Positions 8,023 through 17,048 of a DNA stretch of 64,000 nt are shown piece after piece (the first letter of the stretch is position 1; each line of letters opens with the position of its first letter). The notes under the pieces are model-generated. The model did no database searches. It was not told the origin of the DNA and saw only the letters and a list, made by a program, of their open reading frames with translations. Made by a program: the position numbers and the translations under genes. Origin of the DNA: JAEUIA01 sp038330085 (GTDB lineage Bacteria; Planctomycetota; UBA1135; GCA-002686595); assembly GCA_038330085.1 (NCBI GenBank), contig JBBQNP010000001.1:1-64000 (forward strand). The letters are read 5' to 3'.

Positions 8023-9771
8023 ATGCAGATCCGCACCCATGACGCTTCCGACCGATTCATCCGCCTCGCGGCCATCGCGCTCTCGACTTGGGCGAGCGCC
8101 GCGTCGGTGCGCGCCGACGAGCTGACGCAGAACGCGACCATCCCGCTCGGCTCGACGAACTGGTCCGTCGCTGCCGCACTGCCGCGATTCAACACGGCAC
8201 TCGGTGTGCTCGAGGGTGTGACGGTGTCGCTGCAAAGCCACATCGAGGGCACGGCGCGCTACGAGAACCTCGACGACCAGCCCGTGACGGTCACGATCCA
8301 CTTCACGGCCACCATGCAAGTGCGCCGTCCGGACACGAACGCGGTCATCCTCGCTTCGAGCCCGGTATTCGACCAGGTCGATCATCCGACCGCGTTCGAT
8401 CACGTGATCGATTTCGGCGGCACGTCGGGCGCGACGATCAATGCGATCTCGAGCAACGCCGCTTCGCAGGCCACGCCGCCGTTTCCGTTGAGCCCGGCCG
8501 ACCAGGCCTTGTTCGTCGGTGCGGGAAACGTCGTGTTCAACGTCTCGGCGGTCGGGATGAGCGTGGCTGCGGGCGGAGGCAACCTGATCTCGGGGTTCAC
8601 GCAGTCGGCGTCGGCGGTCTTGTCGGTGACGTACACGTACACGCCGCCGTTCATCCAGGACTGCAACGGCAACGGCATCGTCGACTCCGCGGACATCGCC
8701 GCGCACACGAGCACGGATTGCAACCTCAATGGCATCCCCGACGAGTGCGAGCAGCTCGGCAACGACTGCAACGACAACCACGTGCCCGATGAGTGTGATC
8801 TCGCGACCGGCACGCTGACCGACCTCGATCACGACGGCTATCCGGACCAGTGCACGTGCGTGCGCGTCGACCGCAACAAGCCGGCGAGCCTGCTTCTGTG
8901 GCCCGAGTACGACAACCGTCCGGGCCAGCAGACGCTGATCACGCTGACGAACACGAACCGCAACTTCCTGAACGGCACGGTGCGCGCGGAGTTCCGCTAC
9001 ATCGACGGCACGACGTGCCTCGAGACGAACCGCACGCAGACGCTTTCTCCGAACGACACGTTCACGTTCGTGACGCGCGCACACATCGGCGGCAACGGCC
9101 GCGGCTACGTGTACGCGTACGCTTGCGATCTCGCCGGCGTGCCGATCAGCTTCAACTTCCTGATGGGCGACGAGATCGTGCTCGACGGCATCGGCGCGCT
9201 CGACTATGGGATCAAACCGTTCACTTGGCGCGCGATCCCCCCGACGCGGCAGCCGACGGACCTCGACGGCGACGGCATCCGCGACCTGAACGGTTACGAG
9301 TACGAGCCCTCGCCGGACGTGATCCTGATCCCCCGTTTCCTCGGACAGAGTCCGACGACGCACGGACAGATGCTGTTCGTGGGGCTCAGCGGCGGCGCGC
9401 AGTTCACGACGACGGTCGATCTGCAGATCTTCAACGACAACGAGGATCCGTTCTCGGCGCAGTACACGTTCCACTGCTGGGCGAAGACCTCGCTGCTCGC
9501 AATCAGCGGCACGTTCTCGAACTCGCTCTTGCACTCGTCGGAGAACGACCCGAACGAAATCCTCGGCGATCCGACCACGGAGGCCGGCTGGATACGCCTC
9601 GACGGACGCGTAGCGACGTCGAGCCTCGCGACGATCCAAGACCCCGCGTTCCTGGCCGTCCTGATCGAGAGTCGCGGGTTGATCTCCACTGCCGACCTGC
9701 CGTTCGAGCAGTGCACGCAGACGAACGGAGATCTCTTGCCCGTCGGACCGCTGGGCGACACGAGCCCCTGA
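8023..9771 (+). CDS. Choice-of-anchor-type / calcium-repeat / GSLLL-domain secreted protein (paralog)
   Basis: The protein has 582 residues from the ATG at 8023. That start is chosen because an AGGAG Shine-Dalgarno sits just upstream (8012-8016) and because it puts the signal peptide (FIRLAAIALSTWASAASVRA) at the N-terminus. The architecture copies the gene at 5814. An anchor-E-like beta domain covers residues of about 38-205. Thrombospondin-type-3-like loops cover 211-280 (DCNGNGIVDSADI, DCNLNGIPDECE, DCNDNHVPDECD, DLDHDGYPDQC). A GSLLL domain starts near 286 (PASLLLWPEYDNR, TCLETNRTQTLSPND). The two are a tandem duplication that has diverged considerably. Confidence 0.85.
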   Translation: MQIRTHDASDRFIRLAAIALSTWASAASVRADELTQNATIPLGSTNWSVAAALPRFNTALGVLEGVTVSLQSHIEGTARYENLDDQPVTVTIHFTATMQVRRPDTNAVILASSPVFDQVDHPTAFDHVIDFGGTSGATINAISSNAASQATPPFPLSPADQALFVGAGNVVFNVSAVGMSVAAGGGNLISGFTQSASAVLSVTYTYTPPFIQDCNGNGIVDSADIAAHTSTDCNLNGIPDECEQLGNDCNDNHVPDECDLATGTLTDLDHDGYPDQCTCVRVDRNKPASLLLWPEYDNRPGQQTLITLTNTNRNFLNGTVRAEFRYIDGTTCLETNRTQTLSPNDTFTFVTRAHIGGNGRGYVYAYACDLAGVPISFNFLMGDEIVLDGIGALDYGIKPFTWRAIPPTRQPTDLDGDGIRDLNGYEYEPSPDVILIPRFLGQSPTTHGQMLFVGLSGGAQFTTTVDLQIFNDNEDPFSAQYTFHCWAKTSLLAISGTFSNSLLHSSENDPNEILGDPTTEAGWIRLDGRVATSSLATIQDPAFLAVLIESRGLISTADLPFEQCTQTNGDLLPVGPLGDTSP

Positions 9772-9907
9772 TCCAGGTCATCGACATTCCGCGGCAGCCG
9801 GCGTGCGGTCCCTGATGTTCGCGGCGAACTGCGCGAGCCACCCTGCGTCGATCGAGAGAGGGAACGCAGCGCGCCTTGCGCTCCGCGAGCGACCTCTGAC
9901 CACGAAA

Positions 9908-9942
9908 GAAGGCGCGACTCCGTCAGCCGGAGCCGCGCCTTC
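9908..9942. terminator. Hairpin between convergent genes
   Basis: The stem GAAGGCGCG-A-CTCCG / CGGAG-C-CGCGCCTTC closes on the 5-nt loop TCAGC. It lies between the rightward gene ending at 9771 and the leftward gene ending at 9972. The A-rich left flank gives a short U-run for the leftward transcript, so it may terminate both. Confidence 0.6.
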
Positions 9943-9971
9943 GTACAAGTCGGCCTCTCAGGCCGAGCGAA

Positions 9972-12497
9972 TCACGGGATCCAGGTCAGCTCCAGCCCGT
10001 TGCTCAGGTTGAAGGTCGAGGTCGTGCAGAACGCAGCCGCGTTGCGGTACCACACCTGGTACGTGCGCGTGCCCGGTGCCGTCACCATCCCCTTCACCGA
10101 GACGGACGGGTTTCCACCGAACGGGTACTGCGAAGAGCCGCCCACGTTCGTCGTCGTCTTCAGGCGGACGACCGATCCGCCCGCGCAGCGCAAGCCGTCT
10201 CCGAACGCGGCGCCCACGCCGCCGCCCGCCTGGTTCGTGCCCTGGAAGTACAACGCCGAGCTGTTGGGCATGCCGCTGCCTTGCAGCACGATCGTGTCGT
10301 TCGCGAGGCTCGACTGTCCCGACGCTCCGAGGTGCGCCCCGATCCCGAGCGAGCTCAAGCATCCGCTGTTGGCACCCACGGCCGAGTTGTTGCCGCACGG
10401 ACAGACCGTGCCGCTGCCGTCACCAAAACAGAACTGCGTGCCGACGAGGCCTTCGCAGGAATCCGGGATGCCGTTGCCGTTGGAGTCCGCTTCCGTGCCG
10501 TCGGCGATGTCGGCGTCGTCCGGGACACCGTTGCCGTTGCAGTCCTTCGAAGCGCCGACGTAGAGCAGCACCTGGTAGTCCTCGTCGGGGCTGCCGGGGT
10601 TGGTGCCGACGGGCAGGTACTGTCCGTCGTTGTTGGTGTCGTAGACGATCGTGGCTTCGAAGACGAGGCCGCCGAGCGTCTTCGCGTCCGACGTCGAAAG
10701 CCCGCTCACCGACTGGTTCTCGAACGCCGACTCGGCGATGTTGCCCGACCACGGAGCGCTGGGCGAGATCGTGACGCTGTAGTTGAGCGGGATGAACGCG
10801 ATCTGGTAGTTGCGACCCGAGTTGCGGCCGGAGAACACGTCACCCTGCTTGATCACGAGCTCGATCTTGTAGCTGAACGTCGCCGGCTGGTAGACGGCGC
10901 GCATCAGACCGACCTTCGTGACGCCAGGATTCGACGCGAGCTCGAACGGACCGACGAACCACACGTTGCCGACCGAGTCGATCATCGGAGCCGACATCGT
11001 CGGCCCCGTGCCCGCGCCCGGCGTGCCGAACGGCTTGAGCGTGCCGATGACGGTCGAACCGTTCTGGTAGATGTTCTTGCCGTAGCCCGTCACGGTGTTT
11101 TGCGTCCACGCTGCGACCGTCCAGCTCGTCGAGCCGCTGATGGGATCGGTCTTCGACACCGCGATGTAGCAAGCCGGGTCGAGGTTCGTGACGCCGCCGT
11201 AGTACACGACCGCCGCTGCGAGCAGGTTGCCCGCTTGATCGGCGCCCAACGCGACTTGCGACGGAGCGGCACGGAACAGGTTCGAGCCGTGGTAGTGGTC
11301 GAAACCCTGCGTCCCCGCCTGCGCGGTGTTGACCCAAGCCTGGTCGGGGTCGCTCACGGTCGCCGGCAGCGCCAACGCGCGCGGCGAGAGGAATCCCCCG
11401 TTCGCGTCGAGTCCCCAGACTGCGAGGTTGTCGGCCAGTGCACCGTTCTTCGCGAGAACTCCCGCGGTACCACCGACGGATCCTGCGAAGAGCCCTGGGA
11501 AGTTCCGCGTCGAATAACCCGCCGTGCCGCGGTGGTCGGCCAAGCCGGCCAGGTGGGCTCCGGCCGGTGCGGTGGTGAGCGTATTCACCGAGGACTCGAA
11601 CACGTACTGCGTGGCCGAGTTCACACCGATCAGGATCGAACGCCCGGCGATCGACTGCGGGATGATGTTCGGGCACGCGTGTGTCGTCGTGGAGTCGACG
11701 AGCAACCAATCGGTCGCAAGCGCGTCTGCCCCGGTGGGGAAGCTGTCCGACAGGACGTTCTGCATCGCCGTACGCGCACCCATGCGCACGCGGAACAAGT
11801 TGTTGCCGGTGAAGGGCGTGAACGTCGGGCAGTTCGCGTTGGTCGTGGTGTTGCCGTCCGCACGGAAGTCGAGGTTGCCGAGTTCGTCGACAGCTCCCGT
11901 TCCAAATGAAGCGAGCGAGCACCCGTCGTTCGTCCCGCCGATCGCTGCGGCGATGCGCGACACGAAGAGACGCGACGGGCGCGTGGCGCGGAAGTTCACG
12001 ACGCCGCCGATCATGTTGTTGAGGCTCGTGCTGGCGGGAACCCCTTCGCTGAACTCGGCGAAGCCGAAACCGAACTGGAAGCCGCTCGCGCCGACGGTCG
12101 AAACGGGCGTGCCCGGATCGTTGCGCGTCAGGTCGTCGTTGACGCCGTGACCCGGCATCGTCCACAGCGAGTACGAGCTGCGCAGGAACGGCGTGTTCGT
12201 CGCCACCCGACGGCTCAGCGTCTGGGAGCTGATGTTGCCTGTGAAGAACGTCTGACCCCCTGTGCGCTGCTCGCTCGACTTGGCGATCGGGGCGACGCCG
12301 AACGCGTTGCTCCACGACGAAGTGACCGCCGCCTGGTCGACGACGAAATCGTTGATCTGCTCGGCCGGGTTGTACGCGTCGAGCGCGTCACCCGGCAGGC
12401 CGTTGAGCTTGGAGGTGCTGTCCTGCGCGTGCAGGCACGGCGCGCATGCCGCTGCGAAGAGGGCGATGCGGAGCGCCGAATCGAAGGGATGATTCAT
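9972..12497 (-). CDS. Large secreted protein with Cys-rich C-terminal module
   Basis: This is an 841-residue exported protein with a signal peptide (IALFAAACAPCLHAQ). Residues of about 30-640 match no family I know and look beta-rich and Gly/Asn/Ser-rich. Near residue 647 lie two thrombospondin-type-3-like loops (DCNGNGVPDDADIADG, DSNGNGIPDSCE). From about residue 687 comes the Cys-rich module shared by five proteins here: FCFGDGSGTVCPCGNNS, then DTIVLQGSGMPNSSALYFQG, FGDGLRCAGG, and the end YQVWYRNAAAFCTTSTFNLS and LTWIP. The constant terminal position suggests a sorting or anchoring role (inference). Confidence 0.8.
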   Translation of the reverse strand: MNHPFDSALRIALFAAACAPCLHAQDSTSKLNGLPGDALDAYNPAEQINDFVVDQAAVTSSWSNAFGVAPIAKSSEQRTGGQTFFTGNISSQTLSRRVATNTPFLRSSYSLWTMPGHGVNDDLTRNDPGTPVSTVGASGFQFGFGFAEFSEGVPASTSLNNMIGGVVNFRATRPSRLFVSRIAAAIGGTNDGCSLASFGTGAVDELGNLDFRADGNTTTNANCPTFTPFTGNNLFRVRMGARTAMQNVLSDSFPTGADALATDWLLVDSTTTHACPNIIPQSIAGRSILIGVNSATQYVFESSVNTLTTAPAGAHLAGLADHRGTAGYSTRNFPGLFAGSVGGTAGVLAKNGALADNLAVWGLDANGGFLSPRALALPATVSDPDQAWVNTAQAGTQGFDHYHGSNLFRAAPSQVALGADQAGNLLAAAVVYYGGVTNLDPACYIAVSKTDPISGSTSWTVAAWTQNTVTGYGKNIYQNGSTVIGTLKPFGTPGAGTGPTMSAPMIDSVGNVWFVGPFELASNPGVTKVGLMRAVYQPATFSYKIELVIKQGDVFSGRNSGRNYQIAFIPLNYSVTISPSAPWSGNIAESAFENQSVSGLSTSDAKTLGGLVFEATIVYDTNNDGQYLPVGTNPGSPDEDYQVLLYVGASKDCNGNGVPDDADIADGTEADSNGNGIPDSCEGLVGTQFCFGDGSGTVCPCGNNSAVGANSGCLSSLGIGAHLGASGQSSLANDTIVLQGSGMPNSSALYFQGTNQAGGGVGAAFGDGLRCAGGSVVRLKTTTNVGGSSQYPFGGNPSVSVKGMVTAPGTRTYQVWYRNAAAFCTTSTFNLSNGLELTWIP

Positions 12498-12689
12498 GGT
12501 GGGATGACTCTCGGTGAGAAGGAGGGAGGATCGGCAGACTGCATGTCCGCCGCGGTTTTGGAGGGTGAGATGTAGGGATCAAGACGGATGCGGGGCGTTC
12601 ATCAAGACTGATGCTGCGCATCGGGCAAGGCTGCCGCGATGCGACCGTCAAGACTGCATCGACAGCGCATCAAGATGCCGCCAGTGTCG

Positions 12690-14252
12690 TCATGGAGCCC
12701 ATGTCAGAGACACACCGTTGGTCAGGTTGAAGGTGGAGCTCGTGCAAAACGTGGCCGAGTTGCGGTACCAGATCTGGTAGTTGCGAACAGAACCGGCGCT
12801 GTTGACACCCTTGATGGACACGCTCGGATCGCCGACGTCGGGGTAGTGCGACTCGCCGTTCACGTTCAACGCGATGTTGAGACGGATGATCGTCCCTCCG
12901 ACGCAGCGCAGACCGTCGCCGAACGTCGCGCCGAGACCGCCCGCGATCTGCGCCGTGCCCTGGAAGTAGAGCACCGAAGCGCTGGGCATGCCCGAGCCGA
13001 GCAGGACGAGCGTGTCGTTGCCGATGCTCGCGACGCCCTGGCTGTCGAGCCTGCCGCCCGCGCTCGAGACGCTGTTCGCGCAGCCGTTGCCGCTCGATCC
13101 GTTGTTGCCGCACGGGCAAGCCGTGCCGCTGCCGTCGCCCGAGCAGAACGGCGTGCCGGGCGGAAGCGGTCGCTCCACGTCGATGCCGCGTCCGAGCGCG
13201 ATCACGGTTCCGCCGGCGGTCGAGTTGTAGACCTGCTGCACTTCCGTCGGATCGATCAGGCCGTCGTTGTTGGCGTCGCGGAGGGCCGAAATGCGCTCGG
13301 GGCTCTGCGCATCGGTCGTGTACAGCGTGCCGTCCGACGCGATCGCGATGTCCCAGATGGTGCTCGGCGCACCGACGACGTACCACTGCGAGAACTCGCC
13401 CGGGTCCTGCGCGTCACCGTCGTTGTTCAGGTCCTTGAAACGCCAGATCACGTCGTTGCCGGTGTCGGCGAGGTAGAACCAGCCGCTCGGATCCTGCTCG
13501 ATGGACCAGAAGAACGGCGTCCCGGTCAGCGTCGGCGGGACGAAAAACGGCACGCGCTCGCCCGGATCCTGCGCATCGCCGTCGTTGTTGTTGTCGATCA
13601 GCGCATACACGCCCTTCGCCGTGACGCCGGTCGAGCCGATCTCGACGTAATAGACGCGTCCGCCGAAGATCCCCACACCTTCGGGGATGTAGTCGCCGAC
13701 CGCCCCGGCGGGCGCCGTCCAATAGCGCACGACCTCGCCCAGGTCGTTGGCATCACCGTCAGCGTTGTTGTCGCGCAGGCGGAGGATCTCGTCGAGGCTT
13801 CCCGCCGTCCCCGTGTTCGCAGTGGCGACGAAGAAACTCGACGTCGAAGGATCCCAGGCGAGGTATTGCGGGCTCGTCATCGGCACGCCGTCCGCGTTCC
13901 CGCCTGGGCGGCCGTCGAAGAAGATGCTCGCCTCGCCGGGATCCAGCGCATCTCCGTCGTTGTTGGTGTCGCGCAACGCGAGCACATAGCGCTCGGTCGC
14001 GTCCGAGATGTACGTCGGTCCGCCGGGCACGCAGACGATGCCGTTGTTGTTCGTCAGCGAGAACGCTCCCGTGATGTCATCGTAGTAATCGACGACCTCG
14101 CCGAGATCGTTGTAGTCCCCGTCGTTGTTGAGATCGACGCAGCGAAACACGCGGTCGGCACTCGAATCGTTGACGAGCAGTACGTCGCCGGCGAACGCGC
14201 TCGACGAAAGGCTCGCTCCGAGGAGGAACGACAACCAGGAAGCGATCTTCAT
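12690..14252 (-). CDS. Secreted protein with DxNNDGDxxDPGE repeats and Cys-rich C-terminal module
   Basis: This 520-residue exported protein has a signal peptide (WLSFLLGASLSSSAFAG). Residues of about 25-360 resemble a propeller or lactonase-like fold carrying at least six copies of an EF-hand-like loop with the form D-x-N-N-D-G-D-x-x-D-P-G-E (for example DLNNDGDYNDLGEV, DTNNDGDALDPGE, DNNNDGDAQDPGE). This loop is a recurrent calcium motif in planctomycete secreted proteins. From about residue 367 the shared module follows: FCSGDGSGTACPCGNNG, VLYFQG, FGDGLRCVGG and the end STFNLTNGVSLTWAP. Function unknown; calcium binding is predicted from the Asp loops. Confidence 0.8.
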   Translation of the reverse strand: MKIASWLSFLLGASLSSSAFAGDVLLVNDSSADRVFRCVDLNNDGDYNDLGEVVDYYDDITGAFSLTNNNGIVCVPGGPTYISDATERYVLALRDTNNDGDALDPGEASIFFDGRPGGNADGVPMTSPQYLAWDPSTSSFFVATANTGTAGSLDEILRLRDNNADGDANDLGEVVRYWTAPAGAVGDYIPEGVGIFGGRVYYVEIGSTGVTAKGVYALIDNNNDGDAQDPGERVPFFVPPTLTGTPFFWSIEQDPSGWFYLADTGNDVIWRFKDLNNDGDAQDPGEFSQWYVVGAPSTIWDIAIASDGTLYTTDAQSPERISALRDANNDGLIDPTEVQQVYNSTAGGTVIALGRGIDVERPLPPGTPFCSGDGSGTACPCGNNGSSGNGCANSVSSAGGRLDSQGVASIGNDTLVLLGSGMPSASVLYFQGTAQIAGGLGATFGDGLRCVGGTIIRLNIALNVNGESHYPDVGDPSVSIKGVNSAGSVRNYQIWYRNSATFCTSSTFNLTNGVSLTWAP

Positions 14253-14532
14253 GTGGGGTCACGCGCAGATTTCGCGCGCGTGTGCGGAGGGAGAGTAGGT
14301 CAGCGCGCTCCGTGCGAGAACACGCAGGCAGGAGCGCAGCCGGCTGGAACGCGGAGGGCCGACCTCTCCATTCTTCGGGCTCGCCTCAGGACCGCAAGCC
14401 TCGAAGCCGCAGAGTTCGAGGTCGTCGGATTTCTTGACGCCTGCCCTTGCACCCCGTGGTGAAAGTCATCCGGGGCCGCTGGATCGGCTCGGTCCAAAAC
14501 GGCCCGCTCCGGAGCGGATGCGACGTCCGCGC

Positions 14533-16272
14533 CTACTTCGAGCCTTTGGCGCGCAGGAACGCCGCCCGCCGGGCCGCGCGTTCGGCGCGCTCCTTCTCTC
14601 CAGACTCCCCGGTGTAGTCGAGCACGGTGTCGATCATCTCGTCGCCGCGCTTCAGACGGATCTTCTTCTGCGGGCCGCCCTCCTGCAGCTTCTCGATGAG
14701 CTCGCTCTGCGTCGACACGTCGTGACCGTCCACCGACACGACCTTGTCGCCGACCTTCCAGCCGGCCTTCGCCGCCTTGCCGTCCTCGGTCACCTGCTCG
14801 ACGACGGCGGCGTCGTCGAGGCGCACGCCCATCCGACGGCGCGACAGCGGCTTCATGTCGGTGCGATCTAGCTTGTGGTCGAGGTCTGCGAAGCCGATCG
14901 CCGCGACGGCGACGACCATCGCGGAGTGCTCGAGCTGTGCTGCGTCGACCTCTTCGAACGTGTCGTACTGCGTGTGGTGAACGTGCTCGTAGTCCTTCTC
15001 GCTCTGGTGCCAGAAGAACGAGGGCACGCCCTTCTGGATGAACGGCGCGTGATCCGAGTCGCCCGAGTTCTGGAGGCCGTCGACTTCGTGGACGCTGAAC
15101 GGGAAACGCTTGTCGAGGACGGACAACGGCGCGCACACCTTCAAGATGTCCGCGAGCTGTGCGTACGTCGCATCGATGCCGTCGAGGACTGTGCCGCCGG
15201 CGTCGTGCGTCAACACCACGCTGATGTCCGGGAGCTCCTTGGCGTGATCGCGCACGTAGCCTTCCGAGCCGAAGAGGCCTTCTTCTTCGCCGCTGTAGAG
15301 CACGAAGCGGATCGTGCGCCGGGGTTTCAGGCCCGCCTGCGTGATCAGCCGCGCGGCCTCGATCGTCGTCGCGGAGCCCGTGCCGTTGTCCTGCGCGCCC
15401 TCTGCACCGTCCCACGCGTCGAGGTGTCCTTGCACGATCACGAACTCCTCGGGGCTTTCCGTGCCGCGCAGGTCCGCGATGACGTTCGTGCACGTCGTGG
15501 GGCTCGCGCCGAAGATGTTCTCGGAGTCGATTTCTACGTCGACGCGCTCGCCCCGCTCGAGGCGCGCGACGATTTCGTCGTACTGCGCAGCGAGCACCTT
15601 CGCGTCGACCTGTGTCGGCAGCTTGTCGGCATCGACGCGCGAGTTGCCGCCCATGCCCAGGCGTCCGTCCGGCGAGCCGCGCCGCAGCGTGCCGAGGATG
15701 CCGGCTTCCTCGTAGTCCTCGCGCAACAGCTTCTTGAACTTCGCGCCTTCCTTGGTCTCCGTGCGCACGATCCACGCGCCGGCGAAATCGCGCTTCGGCA
15801 CAGATGAGTCGAGTTCCGCTTGCGTGCGCGGCTCGAGCACCGCGTGACCGCGCGCGAGCCCGTGCGTGCCCGCGGTCCAGGCCATCGTCGCGAACGTGAG
15901 CGGCTGTTGTGAACCGTCGGTGAAGACGACGCGACCTTTCTGCACGCCGCGATCGAACGCGATCGGGAGCTCGCCCCACTTCTCGAGGCGCGCGTCGAGA
16001 CCGTACGAGCGGAGCGTGTCGACCGCCCACTGCGCGGCGCGGTCGTAGCCCTGTGAGCCGGTCAGGCGCTTGGGGTGTTGCTTCGCGAGGATGCGCTCGG
16101 TCTCCATCACGCGGTTGTCGCGCTGCGCGAGCGCGATGACCTGCTCCGCGGGCGTGGGCGCGACCATCGCGACCGCCGGCGCCGGGGGTGCCTTCGATTG
16201 CTCGCTCGGCGCGGTGCAAGCGAACGTCGAGGCGGCGAGTGCGAGGAGAAGCGGTCGGCGCAGGGTCTTCAT
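14533..16272 (-). CDS. M28-family metallopeptidase with C-terminal PDZ domain
   Basis: The protein has 579 residues from the ATG at 16272 (MKTLRRPLLLALAASTFAC), which gives a lipoprotein-like signal. A longer frame upstream is Arg-rich and unlikely to be translated. The catalytic domain carries the co-catalytic two-zinc ligands of M28: H and D in VQGHLDAWDG (near 284), the D in QDNGTGS, E-E in LYSGEEEGLFG (near 329), D in DSDHAPF (near 404) and a terminal His in HHTQYDT (near 435). Residues of about 477-540 are a PDZ domain (VVEQVTEDGKAAKAGWKVGD), followed by a charged tail. It probably acts as an aminopeptidase or carboxypeptidase in the periplasm or at the cell surface. Confidence 0.88.
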   Translation of the reverse strand: MKTLRRPLLLALAASTFACTAPSEQSKAPPAPAVAMVAPTPAEQVIALAQRDNRVMETERILAKQHPKRLTGSQGYDRAAQWAVDTLRSYGLDARLEKWGELPIAFDRGVQKGRVVFTDGSQQPLTFATMAWTAGTHGLARGHAVLEPRTQAELDSSVPKRDFAGAWIVRTETKEGAKFKKLLREDYEEAGILGTLRRGSPDGRLGMGGNSRVDADKLPTQVDAKVLAAQYDEIVARLERGERVDVEIDSENIFGASPTTCTNVIADLRGTESPEEFVIVQGHLDAWDGAEGAQDNGTGSATTIEAARLITQAGLKPRRTIRFVLYSGEEEGLFGSEGYVRDHAKELPDISVVLTHDAGGTVLDGIDATYAQLADILKVCAPLSVLDKRFPFSVHEVDGLQNSGDSDHAPFIQKGVPSFFWHQSEKDYEHVHHTQYDTFEEVDAAQLEHSAMVVAVAAIGFADLDHKLDRTDMKPLSRRRMGVRLDDAAVVEQVTEDGKAAKAGWKVGDKVVSVDGHDVSTQSELIEKLQEGGPQKKIRLKRGDEMIDTVLDYTGESGEKERAERAARRAAFLRAKGSK

Positions 16273-16343
16273 TCCAGCCAGGATACACGCCGAAAGCCCC
16301 GCGCGATTGCACACGGCCTCGCCACACTCGACACTGACGCACC

Positions 16344-17048
16344 ATGCAGTCCGGCAGCGGTTCCCCGACGCTCGTGCTCGTGCCGACGGCGCTCGAGCGG
16401 TCGCGCCTCGACGACCAGGGCGGCCTCGGCGCCGGCGCGGCGCTCGTGCACCTGTGCGGCTTCGGACCGATCGCGGCCGCAGCGCGCACGGCGGGGTTGA
16501 TCGAGCGCCTGCGTCCGGCGCGCGTGCTGCTCGTCGGCATCGCCGGCACGTTCGACGCGGAGCGCATGCCGGTCGGCACCGCGCGCGCGTTTCACGCGGT
16601 CGCGGTCGAGGGCATCGGCGCGGGCGAAGGCCGCGATCTGGTCGGGCCCGCCGCACTTGGATTTCCGCAATGGCCGGGCGCGGAGTCCGGCCGCAAGGAC
16701 GCGATCCACGATCGGATCGCGCTGGCGCACGAGGACACTTGGCGTGCGATCAGCGGAGAGAACCCAGGCGCGCGCGATGCGCTGCTGCTCTCGACGTGCG
16801 CCGCGTCCGCCTCGAGCGAACAAGCGCGCGTGCGGCGCGCGCGTCATCCCGAAGCGCTCGCCGAGGACATGGAAGGGTTCGCGGTCGCGTTCGCCTGCGC
16901 GCTCGCGGGCGTGCCGGTCACGATCGTGCGCGGCGCATCGAACCTCGTCGGCGACCGCGATCCGGCGCACTGGCGCATCCCCGCTGCACTCGCGGCGGCA
17001 CGCGAGCGCGCGCTCGAACTCCTCTGCGCGCGGGAGCCTTCGACATGA
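16344..17048 (+). CDS. mqnB: Futalosine hydrolase
   Basis: This 234-residue protein belongs to the nucleoside phosphorylase superfamily and is predicted to release hypoxanthine from futalosine in the futalosine route to menaquinone. The N-terminal Rossmann-like strand (LVLVPTALERSR), the central LLVGIAGTFDAERM and the C-terminal substrate region (VEDMEGFAVAFA-like segment, then VRGASNLVGDRD) match the MqnB pattern. The stop overlaps the start of the next gene by 4 nt (ATGA), so the two are translationally coupled. That partner is mqnD, which strengthens the call. Confidence 0.88.
   Translation: MQSGSGSPTLVLVPTALERSRLDDQGGLGAGAALVHLCGFGPIAAAARTAGLIERLRPARVLLVGIAGTFDAERMPVGTARAFHAVAVEGIGAGEGRDLVGPAALGFPQWPGAESGRKDAIHDRIALAHEDTWRAISGENPGARDALLLSTCAASASSEQARVRRARHPEALAEDMEGFAVAFACALAGVPVTIVRGASNLVGDRDPAHWRIPAALAAARERALELLCAREPST

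Noticed and set aside
7852..9639. 595-codon antisense open frame on the minus strand
   Set aside because: It lies wholly opposite the paralog at 8023-9771, is Arg/Val/Ala-rich with no domain, and is the GC-driven shadow of a gene with clear signal peptide, Shine-Dalgarno and repeats.
12639..14462. 607-codon plus-strand open frame
   Set aside because: It is antisense to the 12690-14252 gene, whose product has a signal peptide and conserved modules. The antisense product is low in complexity.
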